Source: Kosakonia pseudosacchari (GTDB taxonomy: Bacteria; Pseudomonadota; Gammaproteobacteria; Enterobacterales; Enterobacteriaceae). From it: 64,000 nucleotides of DNA. Under the pieces are notes generated by a model. That model was not told the origin of the DNA. It did no database searches and saw only the letters and a list, made by a program, of their open reading frames with translations. Shown here piece after piece: positions 28,206 to 36,700 of the stretch (positions are counted from its first letter, which is position 1; the number at the start of each line of letters is the position of its first letter). The DNA is taken from the NCBI RefSeq assembly GCF_900184035.1, contig NZ_FXWP01000009.1:798553-862552 (forward strand). Reading direction: 5' to 3'. A program made the position numbers and the translations under genes.

Positions 28206-28709
28206 ATGCATACAGATAAAAAATTTCGGTTATATCGCCCTTTGAAAGGTATTACGCATACTTTTGGCGACGAGTGGTTTGCGTTGAAAGCAGAAGCCTT
28301 CGCACGTTTTTTTGGTACGCCGACATTTCTGATTGGGCAGACTATCGCAGTGATCGTGTGGATTGTTCTGAACGTTGCCGGGGTCGTGAAGTTTGATCCC
28401 TACCCTTTTATTCTTCTCAACCTTGCGTTCAGTATTCAGGCTGCTTATGCAGCGCCGCTGATCCTGCTGGCGCAAACCCGGCAGGCGGAGCGCGATCAGG
28501 CGCATGCGCTGGCGGATGCACAACACCGCGAAGATCTGGACGACGCAATGACGAAGCGCCAGATACTCGCCGAGGAGCAGTCGGCACAGTTGCTGGAATT
28601 ACTAAAACAAAATACTCAGTTGACCGAAATGACCCGGGAAATGGCCGAGCGTATCGAAACACTCGCCTTACAACTTGCGCAGCGTGAGCTTCACAAACAG
28701 CAGCCGTAA
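28206..28709 (+). CDS. DUF1003 membrane protein
   Basis: A 167-residue protein with two membrane spans (GQTIAVIVWIVLNVAGV and FILLNLAFSIQAAYAAPLILLA), followed by a charged coiled-coil tail of about 75 residues. This is the DUF1003 pattern, including DPYPFILLNLAFS and APLILLAQTRQAERD. Function unknown. The ATG at 28206 has AGGA upstream; the frame extends 65 codons further but without family similarity. Confidence 0.88.
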   Translation: MHTDKKFRLYRPLKGITHTFGDEWFALKAEAFARFFGTPTFLIGQTIAVIVWIVLNVAGVVKFDPYPFILLNLAFSIQAAYAAPLILLAQTRQAERDQAHALADAQHREDLDDAMTKRQILAEEQSAQLLELLKQNTQLTEMTREMAERIETLALQLAQRELHKQQP

Positions 28710-28985
28710 TATCTCGTGGTGGCTGGTTTCACCGTTAGATCTGCGGGTAGACATCGGGAGTTATGACAGCGATCCGGCCACGTCTTCACTATAACAAAAA
28801 TGACCCGCGAAGCCTGATGCTTGAGCTGGCATGACAGATCGTATTGCGCGATAAAAGGCCGTTATTCTTGCTGCTATGCACTATGATCTACAAAAGTGAG
28901 TGGCTCATTCAGCGAGACATCAACACCAGAGAAGATTAATTAAGGGAGTCAATAACGACACCACATAAAGTAAAAAGGTAATGAA

Positions 28986-29369
28986 ATGATATTAAAGGAT
29001 TTTTATTGTGCATATATAGACTGCCTGAACCGGCGTGCGTGGGATGAGCTTGGACTGTATATTGCTGAGAACATCACTCACAATGGTCGGCAGTTTGGCT
29101 TGTCCGGTTATCGTTCAATGCTTATTCAGGATGTTGAGAATATCCCTAATCTTACGTTCGTTATCGATCGTCTGGTATGTGAACCTCCGCTTATTGCCGC
29201 CCGCCTGCTATTTAACTGTTCCCCGAAAGGCGAATTTCTCGGCTTAAAAATTAATGGCCGGCCTGTTTCATTTGCTGAAAATGTTTTCTATGAAGTGAAT
29301 AACGGCAAAATTACTCATGTGCTTTCCGTCATTGATAAAGCAGCAATTGAAGCGCAGATTGCTGAGTAA
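28986..29369 (+). CDS. SnoaL-like/ester cyclase family protein
   Basis: A 127-residue NTF2-fold protein. FYCAYIDCLNRRAWDELGLYIAENITHNG and FAENVFYEVNNGKITHVLSVID are typical of SnoaL-like polyketide cyclases. These are small ligand-binding or cyclase proteins whose substrates are rarely known. An AAAAGG precedes the ATG at moderate distance. It lies upstream of catA on the same strand, but a 177 bp gap argues for separate transcription. Confidence 0.82.
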   Translation: MILKDFYCAYIDCLNRRAWDELGLYIAENITHNGRQFGLSGYRSMLIQDVENIPNLTFVIDRLVCEPPLIAARLLFNCSPKGEFLGLKINGRPVSFAENVFYEVNNGKITHVLSVIDKAAIEAQIAE

Positions 29370-29546
29370 TTACTTATCACTTTCTGAATATTGTAAAAGT
29401 TACGTATCATTTCTTCCCACATAACGATACGCTGACGCTTAATCATTTCGTTCGCCACCGGGACAATTCGTGATCTATGCACTTGATTAGTTTATAGAAA
29501 AATCTTAGGCTACCAGCAGAACATTATTGGTGAAAAAAGGTTAAAA

Positions 29547-30224
29547 ATGAAAAAAATAACGCCAGAATATACAACTGTCGACTTATCTCGTTGGGCAAGA
29601 AAGGAGCATTACGAGGCCTTTCAGACCTTTGCTCAGTGCACATTTAGCCAAACTGTACAATTAGATATTACCGCGCTGTTAAAACATATTAAGGCGGTTG
29701 GATGGAAATTTTACCCTACGCTAATTTTCCTCCTTGCTAAAATAGTCAACAGGCATGCGGAATTTCGTATGGCTATAAAAGATAATGAACTTGTTATATG
29801 GAATGATATTCATCCATGCTATACGATTTTTCATGATGAAACAGAGACTTTTTCGTCATTATGGAGTCACTACGATGGTGATATTCATCACTTCCTGAAC
29901 ATTTTTTCAGAAGACGTCGCACGCTATCGTAATAACCTCTCCTACCTGCCTAAAGAAGAGTCACTGGAAAACGTATTTTACGTATCAGCTAATCCCTGGG
30001 TAAGTTTTACTGGTTTTAATATCAACATTGCTAATATGCAGAACTTTTTCGCCCCCATGTTCACAATCGGAAAATACTACCCGCAAGGTGAAAAGGTGCT
30101 GTTACCTCTCGCCGTCCAGGTCCATCACGCCGTTTGCGATGGTTTCCATGTGGCAAGGCTGATCAACGAGTTGCAAACTTTGTGTGATGATCTGTCGCGG
30201 TATTCAGGGAAACCCGATGCGTGA
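29547..30224 (+). CDS. catA: Type A chloramphenicol O-acetyltransferase
   Basis: A 225-residue CAT. The catalytic signature HHAVCDG begins at His193, and the family blocks [45 protein letters not shown] and [10 protein letters not shown] are all present. It is clearly CatA-type but diverges throughout from CatA1 of Tn9 as I recall it, so it is probably a chromosomal lineage rather than a recent transposon gene. No transposon ends were seen around it. It transfers acetyl from acetyl-CoA to chloramphenicol in the cytoplasm. Confidence 0.95.
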   Translation: MKKITPEYTTVDLSRWARKEHYEAFQTFAQCTFSQTVQLDITALLKHIKAVGWKFYPTLIFLLAKIVNRHAEFRMAIKDNELVIWNDIHPCYTIFHDETETFSSLWSHYDGDIHHFLNIFSEDVARYRNNLSYLPKEESLENVFYVSANPWVSFTGFNINIANMQNFFAPMFTIGKYYPQGEKVLLPLAVQVHHAVCDGFHVARLINELQTLCDDLSRYSGKPDA

Positions 30225-30318
30225 TATACCAGAATAGTGGGAAATATCCTTTTGCATGGGACGTATAGCATGCGCCAGGCACTAAAACTGAAACGGAGAG
30301 GGCTTTGGCATGTTTGAA

Positions 30319-30717
30319 CTATACTTTTGACTCTTTATTATTCCTTGCAAACGCAAGTAACTTTTCGATATTCTTTTTGTCTTCCTGCTTAAAATAAACT
30401 TCAAAATCATGAGTGTTATCCTCTTTCCAGGATAAAATGGCATGGCTAAGAATATCGAGATAAATCACTTTTTCCTCATCAGGTAACTCCGGGATTCTCT
30501 CATGAATGATGGCTATTTTTTTACTATCAATCCAGCTGAAATCACATAAACAATCGTTTAACGCATCCCAGTTGAATCCGAAATATCCGGGAAACCACAG
30601 TAAATAGTAAAAGCTTTTGAGTAATTCCGAACTCAGTCGTGTTTCAGGATCTATTCGCGCGCAAAAGACCTGAGAAATATCTAAAGATGGGTATTTTTCA
30701 TAGAATTTAAAAAGCAT
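30319..30717 (-). CDS. Barstar-family (ribonuclease inhibitor-like) protein
   Basis: A 132-residue acidic protein with the barstar core LLKSFYYLLWFPGYFGFNWDALNDCLCD (cited by its ends) and SWIDSKKIAIIHE. Barstar-like proteins neutralise barnase-type RNases and often serve as immunity partners. Its start codon overlaps the stop of a short upstream open relic (TAATG), the arrangement of a toxin-immunity pair, but no intact toxin remains. AT-rich relative to the window. Confidence 0.87.
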   Translation of the reverse strand: MLFKFYEKYPSLDISQVFCARIDPETRLSSELLKSFYYLLWFPGYFGFNWDALNDCLCDFSWIDSKKIAIIHERIPELPDEEKVIYLDILSHAILSWKEDNTHDFEVYFKQEDKKNIEKLLAFARNNKESKV

Positions 30718-30782
30718 TAAATTTGATCCTTTACTTCCTGGTTGGAAGGCTTACGGTCCGCTATATCCTGGATCTCACTATT
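30717..30782 (-). pseudogene. 3' relic of an upstream gene, possibly the toxin partner of barstar
   Basis: About 21 codons are open after an in-frame stop and end IADRKPSNQEVKDQI-stop; the stop overlaps the barstar start by one base. The 1-nt overlap and position suggest the last codons of a deleted cognate toxin gene. No barnase motif survives, so the identity is inference. Confidence 0.3.
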
Positions 30783-31058
30783 TTAACCCATAATCATTAA
30801 TGTCGGTGATGGGATATGAGTATCAGTTCCAGGAACCGAGATCCTCTATTCAATAGCATGATGGTTTCCAACCTACGTTTCTGGCACAGGCAGCCGGCCA
30901 TGGGCAGGCATGTCCGCTGTGAGCGAAAAGCCGAAGTTCGCAGTGGCCCTCACCTCTGATGAAGGTATTACTTAAATTACGGTGTATTAATCAACGTGAC
31001 GGAAACCCTATAGCCAATGATGGCTCGCGGTAGTGCTGAGTGATACGCAAGTGTCGCG
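30783..31058. other. Decayed intergenic region with extended dispersed repeat
   Basis: No gene. Positions 30871-30940 hold the long form of the dispersed repeat, alignable over about 70 bp with 42249-42320. Confidence 0.45.
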
Positions 31059-31484
31059 CTAGCACGTTTTATCGCCGCCAGCCCAACGCTTAATATCACT
31101 TATTTTTGGCGACCGGATGCCCGTGCTCAAAAGATCCTTGGTTGTGTACAGGCTGACCTGCGCGTTGTCGCCATCCCGGCTTTCTATCTCAATGAGCGTG
31201 TTGTTAATCAATAATCCCTGTGAAAGGAACTTTTGATTGATCTCACCTGTCTGGCGCTCAGCATCAAACTCGCTGAATACGATGACCGGATTGCCTGAAT
31301 ATGCCTCATATTCGAGGCACTGCCTTGCCATATGCCTTATGGTTCGATAGGTATCAGAAGACCCTGTCTTGCTCACGAAACTGCCGTCAAAAGAGGATCG
31401 GCTACTTTTTAGTTCGCCGACGGTAATCGCGCACCCGCTGAGTGAGAGCGAAAATAACAGGCTTGCCAGAGCAACGTATTTCAC
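31059..31484 (-). CDS. Putative lipoprotein of unknown function
   Basis: A 141-residue lipoprotein: a short leader followed by the lipobox LSGC, then a soluble domain (TYRTIRHMARQCLEYEAYSG, SLYTTKDLLSTG). I prefer the GTG start at 31484 because GGAG lies six bases before it and it yields a canonical leader; an ATG pair 12-15 bp upstream is the alternative. It follows the two-component sensor gene on the same strand (61 bp gap) and could belong to that operon. Family not recognised. Confidence 0.75.
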   Translation of the reverse strand: MKYVALASLLFSLSLSGCAITVGELKSSRSSFDGSFVSKTGSSDTYRTIRHMARQCLEYEAYSGNPVIVFSEFDAERQTGEINQKFLSQGLLINNTLIEIESRDGDNAQVSLYTTKDLLSTGIRSPKISDIKRWAGGDKTC

Positions 31485-31545
31485 TTTTAACTCCATCATT
31501 CCGGTAGATGCCCTCCGCCGGGGCGGATCAACGTTGTGTGTGCTT

Positions 31546-32937
31546 TCAGGCGGGCTTGTGATTTGGGAAATCCACCGTAACCATCAGCCCACCTTCTGCC
31601 GACGTACTGAGGCTTACGCTGCTGTTGTGTTGCTGTGCAACCGCTTTGACGATGGCAAGCCCCAGTCCACTCCCGCTTTGCATCTGATTGGGATCGCGAA
31701 AAAACCGGTCGAACACGCGCTCCCTTAATTCAACGGGAATGCCGGGCCCTGCATCTGAAACACGTAACTGCGTGGAGTGATTTACGGATCGTAACGCCAC
31801 TTCAACCCGCCCACCCTCAGGGCTGTACTTCACGGCATTTTCAATAACGTTATCGATAAGCGACATCAACCGTTCCCTGACGCCAGTCACCCAGATCTCC
31901 TCTTCGGCGTAGAATTCCAGTTCAATCCTGCGTTCCGCCGCGAGCGGTGCCAGCCCGGCCATGCGTTCTTGTATGAGCGTTGTCAGCGGCACAGGCTCCA
32001 TAACCGTGTCAATGCGCGCTTCGCTGTGCATCATCAGCAGCAACTGATTGACCAGACGAGCCGCACGGCTGTTGCTGCGAATAATACCGGCAAGCAACTC
32101 TTTTTGACTGTCACTGCTGACATAGGATTGCAACGCCTCAACATTGATTCGCATCGCCGCCAGAGGGGTACGTAACTCGTGAGCGGCATCGGCAATAAAA
32201 ACCCGTTCCCGTTCTGTGCTTTCCCGCACCCTGGCAAGAAATCCATTCACAGCGTCAACCATCTGGCGAAGCTCCCTGTGCTTTGGCACGGCTTTTAAGG
32301 GCGAAAGATCGTCCGGCGCGCGTAGGGAAATTTCACTGACCACACGATTCCACGGGCGCATTGCAATGCGGATTGACAGCCACGCGGGAAACAAAAGAAA
32401 AGGAATGCATACCAGCAGCGGCATCACGTAGTAGCCACGCGAGTTCAGGTAGATAAAGAAGTTCCAGCCTCCGGCAGGGGTGATAAGTGTAACCTCCGTG
32501 TCGGAGTTCGCTGACTTTAAGGTACGGCTGGTCCAGGCGCGACCATCACTCTCAACACGCTCAATTTTTCCATAACGGCTGTTTATCACCCCGGCTGGCG
32601 CGCCATCAGAGGCATAAATTATCGCTTTATTCTTGCGCACGATAAGGCTGATTGAGAGGTCGGGATCTTCACCGCCGCCATAATCTTCCCGCACCGCCTG
32701 GCTTAACGCCGCCAGCACATGCGTTCGCTCCTGCGGGCGATCGTCCATACTCTCAACCACAGTAAAAATGGTTTCGTACGTCTTGCTGCCCGTTAATATC
32801 GGTGGGCTGCGCAAGTCCTCCCATAAAACGTACGTCAGAAAAAGACACCAGAGCAGGGTGAGCAGTAGCATTTGCGCTACCATAATTCGCCGCACGAACG
32901 TTGGGGTTTTCAGGTGACGCCAGACATTTCGCATCAA
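31546..32937 (-). CDS. Sensor histidine kinase (QseC/PmrB-type)
   Basis: A 463-residue membrane kinase. TM1 about 17-39, a periplasmic region of about 130 residues, TM2 about 171-190, HAMP-like linker, H-box AAHELRTPLAAM with phosphoacceptor His253, N-box ENAVKYSPEGG, and G-boxes DAGPGIP and GSGLGLAIV. It overlaps the response regulator stop by 4 bp, so the pair is translationally coupled. The system is divergent from mipA-like and may sense envelope stress or a small molecule. Confidence 0.93.
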   Translation of the reverse strand: MMRNVWRHLKTPTFVRRIMVAQMLLLTLLWCLFLTYVLWEDLRSPPILTGSKTYETIFTVVESMDDRPQERTHVLAALSQAVREDYGGGEDPDLSISLIVRKNKAIIYASDGAPAGVINSRYGKIERVESDGRAWTSRTLKSANSDTEVTLITPAGGWNFFIYLNSRGYYVMPLLVCIPFLLFPAWLSIRIAMRPWNRVVSEISLRAPDDLSPLKAVPKHRELRQMVDAVNGFLARVRESTERERVFIADAAHELRTPLAAMRINVEALQSYVSSDSQKELLAGIIRSNSRAARLVNQLLLMMHSEARIDTVMEPVPLTTLIQERMAGLAPLAAERRIELEFYAEEEIWVTGVRERLMSLIDNVIENAVKYSPEGGRVEVALRSVNHSTQLRVSDAGPGIPVELRERVFDRFFRDPNQMQSGSGLGLAIVKAVAQQHNSSVSLSTSAEGGLMVTVDFPNHKPA

Positions 32938-33611
32938 CCTGCCCCCTTCTCAATGGGGACAGTATCAATGACATACCCAACGCCCCTCACCGTTCGCACG
33001 TAGCCGTCGCCGATTTTGCGACGCAAATTCCCCATATGCACATCGAGCGCATTACTCATATTTTCTTTTGCGCCGAAGATCCTTTCTTCCAGAAAACTGC
33101 GGGTCAGCACGCGGTCAGTACGCAACAGCAACGTTTCAAGCAGCGCGTATTCACTTGCCGTCAACTCAATATGCCGTGCATTCACGGTCACGCGTCGGGT
33201 CGGCACATGAAGCGATAATCCGCGAAGTTCTATCGCCTCGTTCTGAAAACCATAACTGCGGCGCGCAAGCGCTCTCACCCTCGCCAACAACTCGGCGAGA
33301 ACAAACGGTTTGACGAGATAGTCGTCGGCACCGGCGTCCAGCCCGGAAAGGCGATCTTGCAGTGTGCCCCGCGCCGTCAGGATGATGACGGGAATGCCTT
33401 TGAGCTGCTGACGCAGGCACGCCATCAGGCTCATACCATCGCCGTCGGGTAATCCGAGGTCGAGCAACACAAGTTCAGGCACGCAGGCATCAAGCTGATG
33501 CAGCGCATCCTCTTTGCGGCGAACCCATATAACATCAAACCCTTGATCTGCCAGGGCAATACGCACGCCGTTGCCAAGATCCAGGTCGTCTTCGATTAGG
33601 AGAATTTTCAC
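32934..33611 (-). CDS. OmpR-family response regulator
   Basis: A 225-residue regulator. The receiver domain has Asp8/Asp9, phosphoacceptor Asp51, Thr79 and Lys101; the C-terminal winged helix runs from about residue 125 (LTASEYALLETLLLR, VHMGNLRRKIGDGYVRTVRGVGY in part). The QseB/PmrA/TctD subgroup is most similar. First gene of a two-component operon, divergent from a MipA/OmpV gene 206 bp away, which is the most likely target. Confidence 0.94.
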   Translation of the reverse strand: MKILLIEDDLDLGNGVRIALADQGFDVIWVRRKEDALHQLDACVPELVLLDLGLPDGDGMSLMACLRQQLKGIPVIILTARGTLQDRLSGLDAGADDYLVKPFVLAELLARVRALARRSYGFQNEAIELRGLSLHVPTRRVTVNARHIELTASEYALLETLLLRTDRVLTRSFLEERIFGAKENMSNALDVHMGNLRRKIGDGYVRTVRGVGYVIDTVPIEKGAG

Positions 33612-33817
33612 AATGGTTACGGTATCAACAGTGAATGAAGAACGTCTGAAGAAAAAAACGGTATCAGGAAATCTATCAGCTTTGCAGCATCTGTGGTTGC
33701 TTCACCCTTTCTTCATTTTGGGCTCATGAGAACTTTAGGGGGCGCATGCAAAATGAGCGTTCTGGCGTTTACACACCGCTTGTATCGTAATCATTTGAAT
33801 CCACAAGGACTTCTTTA

Positions 33818-34654
33818 ATGAGAAACATCACACTGCGTCATAAGTTCCCCCTTCCACTTTCGGGGCGCAGCCTGAAAAAAATGTTGCCGGGCGCTGTCCT
33901 GGCGTTCCTGGCCACCCCGATACTGGCGGCAGCACAGAATCAAGGCAACGCGTTGACCGTGGGAGGCGGCGCGAATGTTGCGCCACGCTATTCTGGTGCG
34001 GATAAAAGCCGCGTCACAACGGCCCTGGTGCTTGATTACACGATGGCAAATGGTTTCTTCGTCAGCTCCACGCGGGGCATCGGTTACGGCAATAACATCG
34101 GCAAGTTCGATTACAACGCGGCGCTGAGCTATCGCGCAGGCCGCAAGGATCACGACGTGGACAGCGACTCGCTGAGCGACGGCAGCGACTATTTGCGCGG
34201 TATGGGCGACATCAAAGGCTCGGCTCTCGGTGTGCTTGGCCTGGGATACGGGGTGACCGACTGGCTTAATGTGCAATTGCAGGCTGAAGTGCCTGTTTCT
34301 GAGCGAAGCAATGGCGCGGCACTCCATTTCGGCATTACTAGCCCGCTCTACACCTCACCGAATAATACCGTGACACTGGCGCTGACCGGCAGTTGGGGAA
34401 CTGAAAAATACATGCAGACTTACTACGGGGTCAGTGCATCTCAGTCGGCTGCATCGGGGTTTACCCGATATGACGTCGGATCGGGAATTTATGCCTGGTC
34501 AACGAATCTTGACTGGACACACAAGTTCAATGAGGAGTGGAGCGTGGTTGCCGCAGCAGGCGTTACACAGTTGGCGGGGGATGCGCGCAATAGCCCGATT
34601 GTGCAACGAAAAACATCGCCCACAGGAAGCCTGCTGGTGACATATCGCTTCTGA
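33818..34654 (+). CDS. MipA/OmpV-family outer-membrane protein
   Basis: A 278-residue exported protein. A long N-terminal leader ends near ILAAAQ, followed by beta-strand-rich sequence opening NALTVGGGANVAPRYSGADKSR and ending in aromatic YRF, the typical outer-membrane beta-barrel C-terminus. MipA/OmpV proteins are scaffolds or porin-like barrels, often induced by two-component systems. It is divergent from the RR-HK operon. Confidence 0.9.
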   Translation: MRNITLRHKFPLPLSGRSLKKMLPGAVLAFLATPILAAAQNQGNALTVGGGANVAPRYSGADKSRVTTALVLDYTMANGFFVSSTRGIGYGNNIGKFDYNAALSYRAGRKDHDVDSDSLSDGSDYLRGMGDIKGSALGVLGLGYGVTDWLNVQLQAEVPVSERSNGAALHFGITSPLYTSPNNTVTLALTGSWGTEKYMQTYYGVSASQSAASGFTRYDVGSGIYAWSTNLDWTHKFNEEWSVVAAAGVTQLAGDARNSPIVQRKTSPTGSLLVTYRF

Positions 34655-34832
34655 TCGTTGTTCAACGAGCTTCCCGCCAGCTTGTGGCTTCGCACACATT
34701 CGATCCGCCCCGGTTCAGCTAACGGGGCAGTACGCAACACATTGCAGCGCCAAAAGCGTCAGCCCGGCCAGGTATCACATCTTTACATTTCCGCTGGCGC
34801 ATCAGCAGCAGCGGACGCGCAAAAGAGCAGGC

Positions 34833-35702
34833 TCACGTTGCTGGCGTCGCGGGATCTGCCAGCAACGCATCGGCGATATCCAGCATGACCCGCAGGCGAT
34901 CCATATGCCGGAGATCATAGTGATACCCCACCCAGATATCTTTGGACGGCGGCGGCTCCGGCATGCGAATGCGCTGCAATCCGGCGATGGCATCGCCAAG
35001 CGGCCGTGGCAGCACGGCAATCCCCATTCCCCGCTGGCACATCTGCGCCTGAACGGCCCGGCTGGTGCTGGTGAACACACGCCGAGATTGAGGAAATCTG
35101 TCGAGCAGCCAGGCGACGTCAGAAAAGTGGGATTGTGCCGTATTCATAAGAATAAGCCCCACTGCGGGCGGATCCTGCTCCGCGAGATGCGCGGTTTCCG
35201 CCGTTCCATACAGCGCATAAGGCATGCTCATCAGGCGGCGCTGGACAATATCCGGTTCGGTAAAGGGAACGATGCGAAAGGCGATGTCGGCGTCACGGCG
35301 CGACAGATTAAGTAAGCGGTAGCTTGCGATAACTTCCGGCACAATCGCCGGATGGCGGCGCGTCAGTTCGACCAGCACAGGCGCCAGAACATAATTAGCA
35401 AACCACTCTGCTGAAGAGATGCGCAATATCCCTTCAAGACGTTCATGATTACCTGCCAGGCGTCGTTCCAGCGCCAGCGCGGAGTTTTCCATCGCTTCTG
35501 CCAGCGTCATCACCCTGTCGCCAGCGTCCGTCAGCACCAGACCATCGCTTGTCCGGCGAAATAACGCCTGCTGCGCCTCATCCTCCAGCGCCTTGATTCT
35601 GCGTCCCACCGTCGGATGGCTCACACCAAGGCTGCGGGCCGCCTCACCAAAAGAGCCTTTACGAATGACTGCAAGAAATACCCGGACGTCGCCCCACTCC
35701 AT
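34833..35702 (-). CDS. LysR-family transcriptional regulator
   Basis: A 289-residue LysR regulator; N-terminal HTH GSFGEAARSLGVSHPTVGRR (residues 16-35) followed by a LysR substrate-binding domain starting near LEGILRISSAEW. It is divergent, with a 129 bp gap, from an SDR-MFS gene pair, which are its probable targets. Confidence 0.9.
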   Translation of the reverse strand: MEWGDVRVFLAVIRKGSFGEAARSLGVSHPTVGRRIKALEDEAQQALFRRTSDGLVLTDAGDRVMTLAEAMENSALALERRLAGNHERLEGILRISSAEWFANYVLAPVLVELTRRHPAIVPEVIASYRLLNLSRRDADIAFRIVPFTEPDIVQRRLMSMPYALYGTAETAHLAEQDPPAVGLILMNTAQSHFSDVAWLLDRFPQSRRVFTSTSRAVQAQMCQRGMGIAVLPRPLGDAIAGLQRIRMPEPPPSKDIWVGYHYDLRHMDRLRVMLDIADALLADPATPAT

Positions 35703-35831
35703 ACCCTGGCCTCACCGTTCAAAAATGAACATCGAATATACAAAAGTGTCAGTTCCAAAACAATTATGTAGCTATCACCATAGCCTCCTCACCCAAACCG
35801 CCCCTGGCGGTGTGATCAGGAAGCTGAAGAT

Positions 35832-36578
35832 ATGCACAAATTAAAAGACAAAGTCGCCATCGTGACCGGTGGCTCCAGCGGTATCGGCGCGGGCATTGCC
35901 CGCCAACTGGCGGCTGACGGCGCGAAAGTGATCGTCAATTACGCCTCGAACAGACGCAGTGCCGATAAGGTCGTTGCCGATATTGAAGCCGCTGGTGGGC
36001 AGGCCGTAGCGGTCGCGGCGGATGTCACCAGCCAGCCGGAGGTCGAGGCGCTGGTCAACGCGGCCATCGACACCTTCGGGCGGCTGGACATTGTGGTGAA
36101 CAACGCCGGTATTTATCAGTTCGCCAGTATTGAAGAGAGCACCGAAGCCCTCTACCGCAGGCAGTTCGACATCAATGTTCTGGGCCCGCTGTTGCTGGCG
36201 GGTGCGGCCGCGCCGCATCTCAGTCAAGGCAGCAGCATCATTAACATCAGTTCATTCGTCACCCACGTCTTTATTGCCAATAGCGCTATCTACAGCGGCA
36301 CCAAAGGCGCGATTGACGCCATCACCGGCGTACTCTCGCGAGAACTCGGCCCGCGGGGAATTCGCGTCAACGCCGTCAACCCTGGCCTTATCGAAACGCA
36401 AGGCAGCCATAGTGCAGGCGCGATGAACTCAGAATTCCAGACATGGAATGAGCAGCAGACGCCACTAGGGCGCATCGGTCAGGTGCAGGATGTTGCCCCG
36501 ATCGTCTCATTTCTCGCCTCCGACGACGCGGGATGGATAACCGGTGAGGTGATTCTGGCCTCTGGCGGTATGCGCTGA
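35832..36578 (+). CDS. SDR-family oxidoreductase
   Basis: A 248-residue classical SDR with TGGSSGIG, NNAG, ISS and a complete YSGTK active site, ending in GEVILASGGMR. It resembles 3-oxoacyl-ACP-reductase-like enzymes using NADP(H) (an Asn-Arg-Arg stretch follows the second strand). Substrate unknown. First gene downstream of the divergent LysR, with an MFS exporter next. Confidence 0.92.
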   Translation: MHKLKDKVAIVTGGSSGIGAGIARQLAADGAKVIVNYASNRRSADKVVADIEAAGGQAVAVAADVTSQPEVEALVNAAIDTFGRLDIVVNNAGIYQFASIEESTEALYRRQFDINVLGPLLLAGAAAPHLSQGSSIINISSFVTHVFIANSAIYSGTKGAIDAITGVLSRELGPRGIRVNAVNPGLIETQGSHSAGAMNSEFQTWNEQQTPLGRIGQVQDVAPIVSFLASDDAGWITGEVILASGGMR

Positions 36579-36700
36579 CCTCCCCCGCGCGCCAGGATGT
36601 GAAGCGCCCTGGCGCAACACGCCCAACCCGATTAACCGCACATTTTTTGATCACAAAACGTCTCCTGCCGGGGACGGCACCGTTACAGATGGAGTGTTCT

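Noticed and set aside
27807..28211. 134-codon minus-strand frame between GNAT and DUF1003
   Set aside because: It spans the expected divergent promoter, has no ribosome binding site and no recognisable family.
36599..36700. N-terminal extension of the DHA2 MFS gene
   Set aside because: The frame is open but lacks a ribosome binding site, while GGAG before the ATG at 36701 gives the canonical transporter start.
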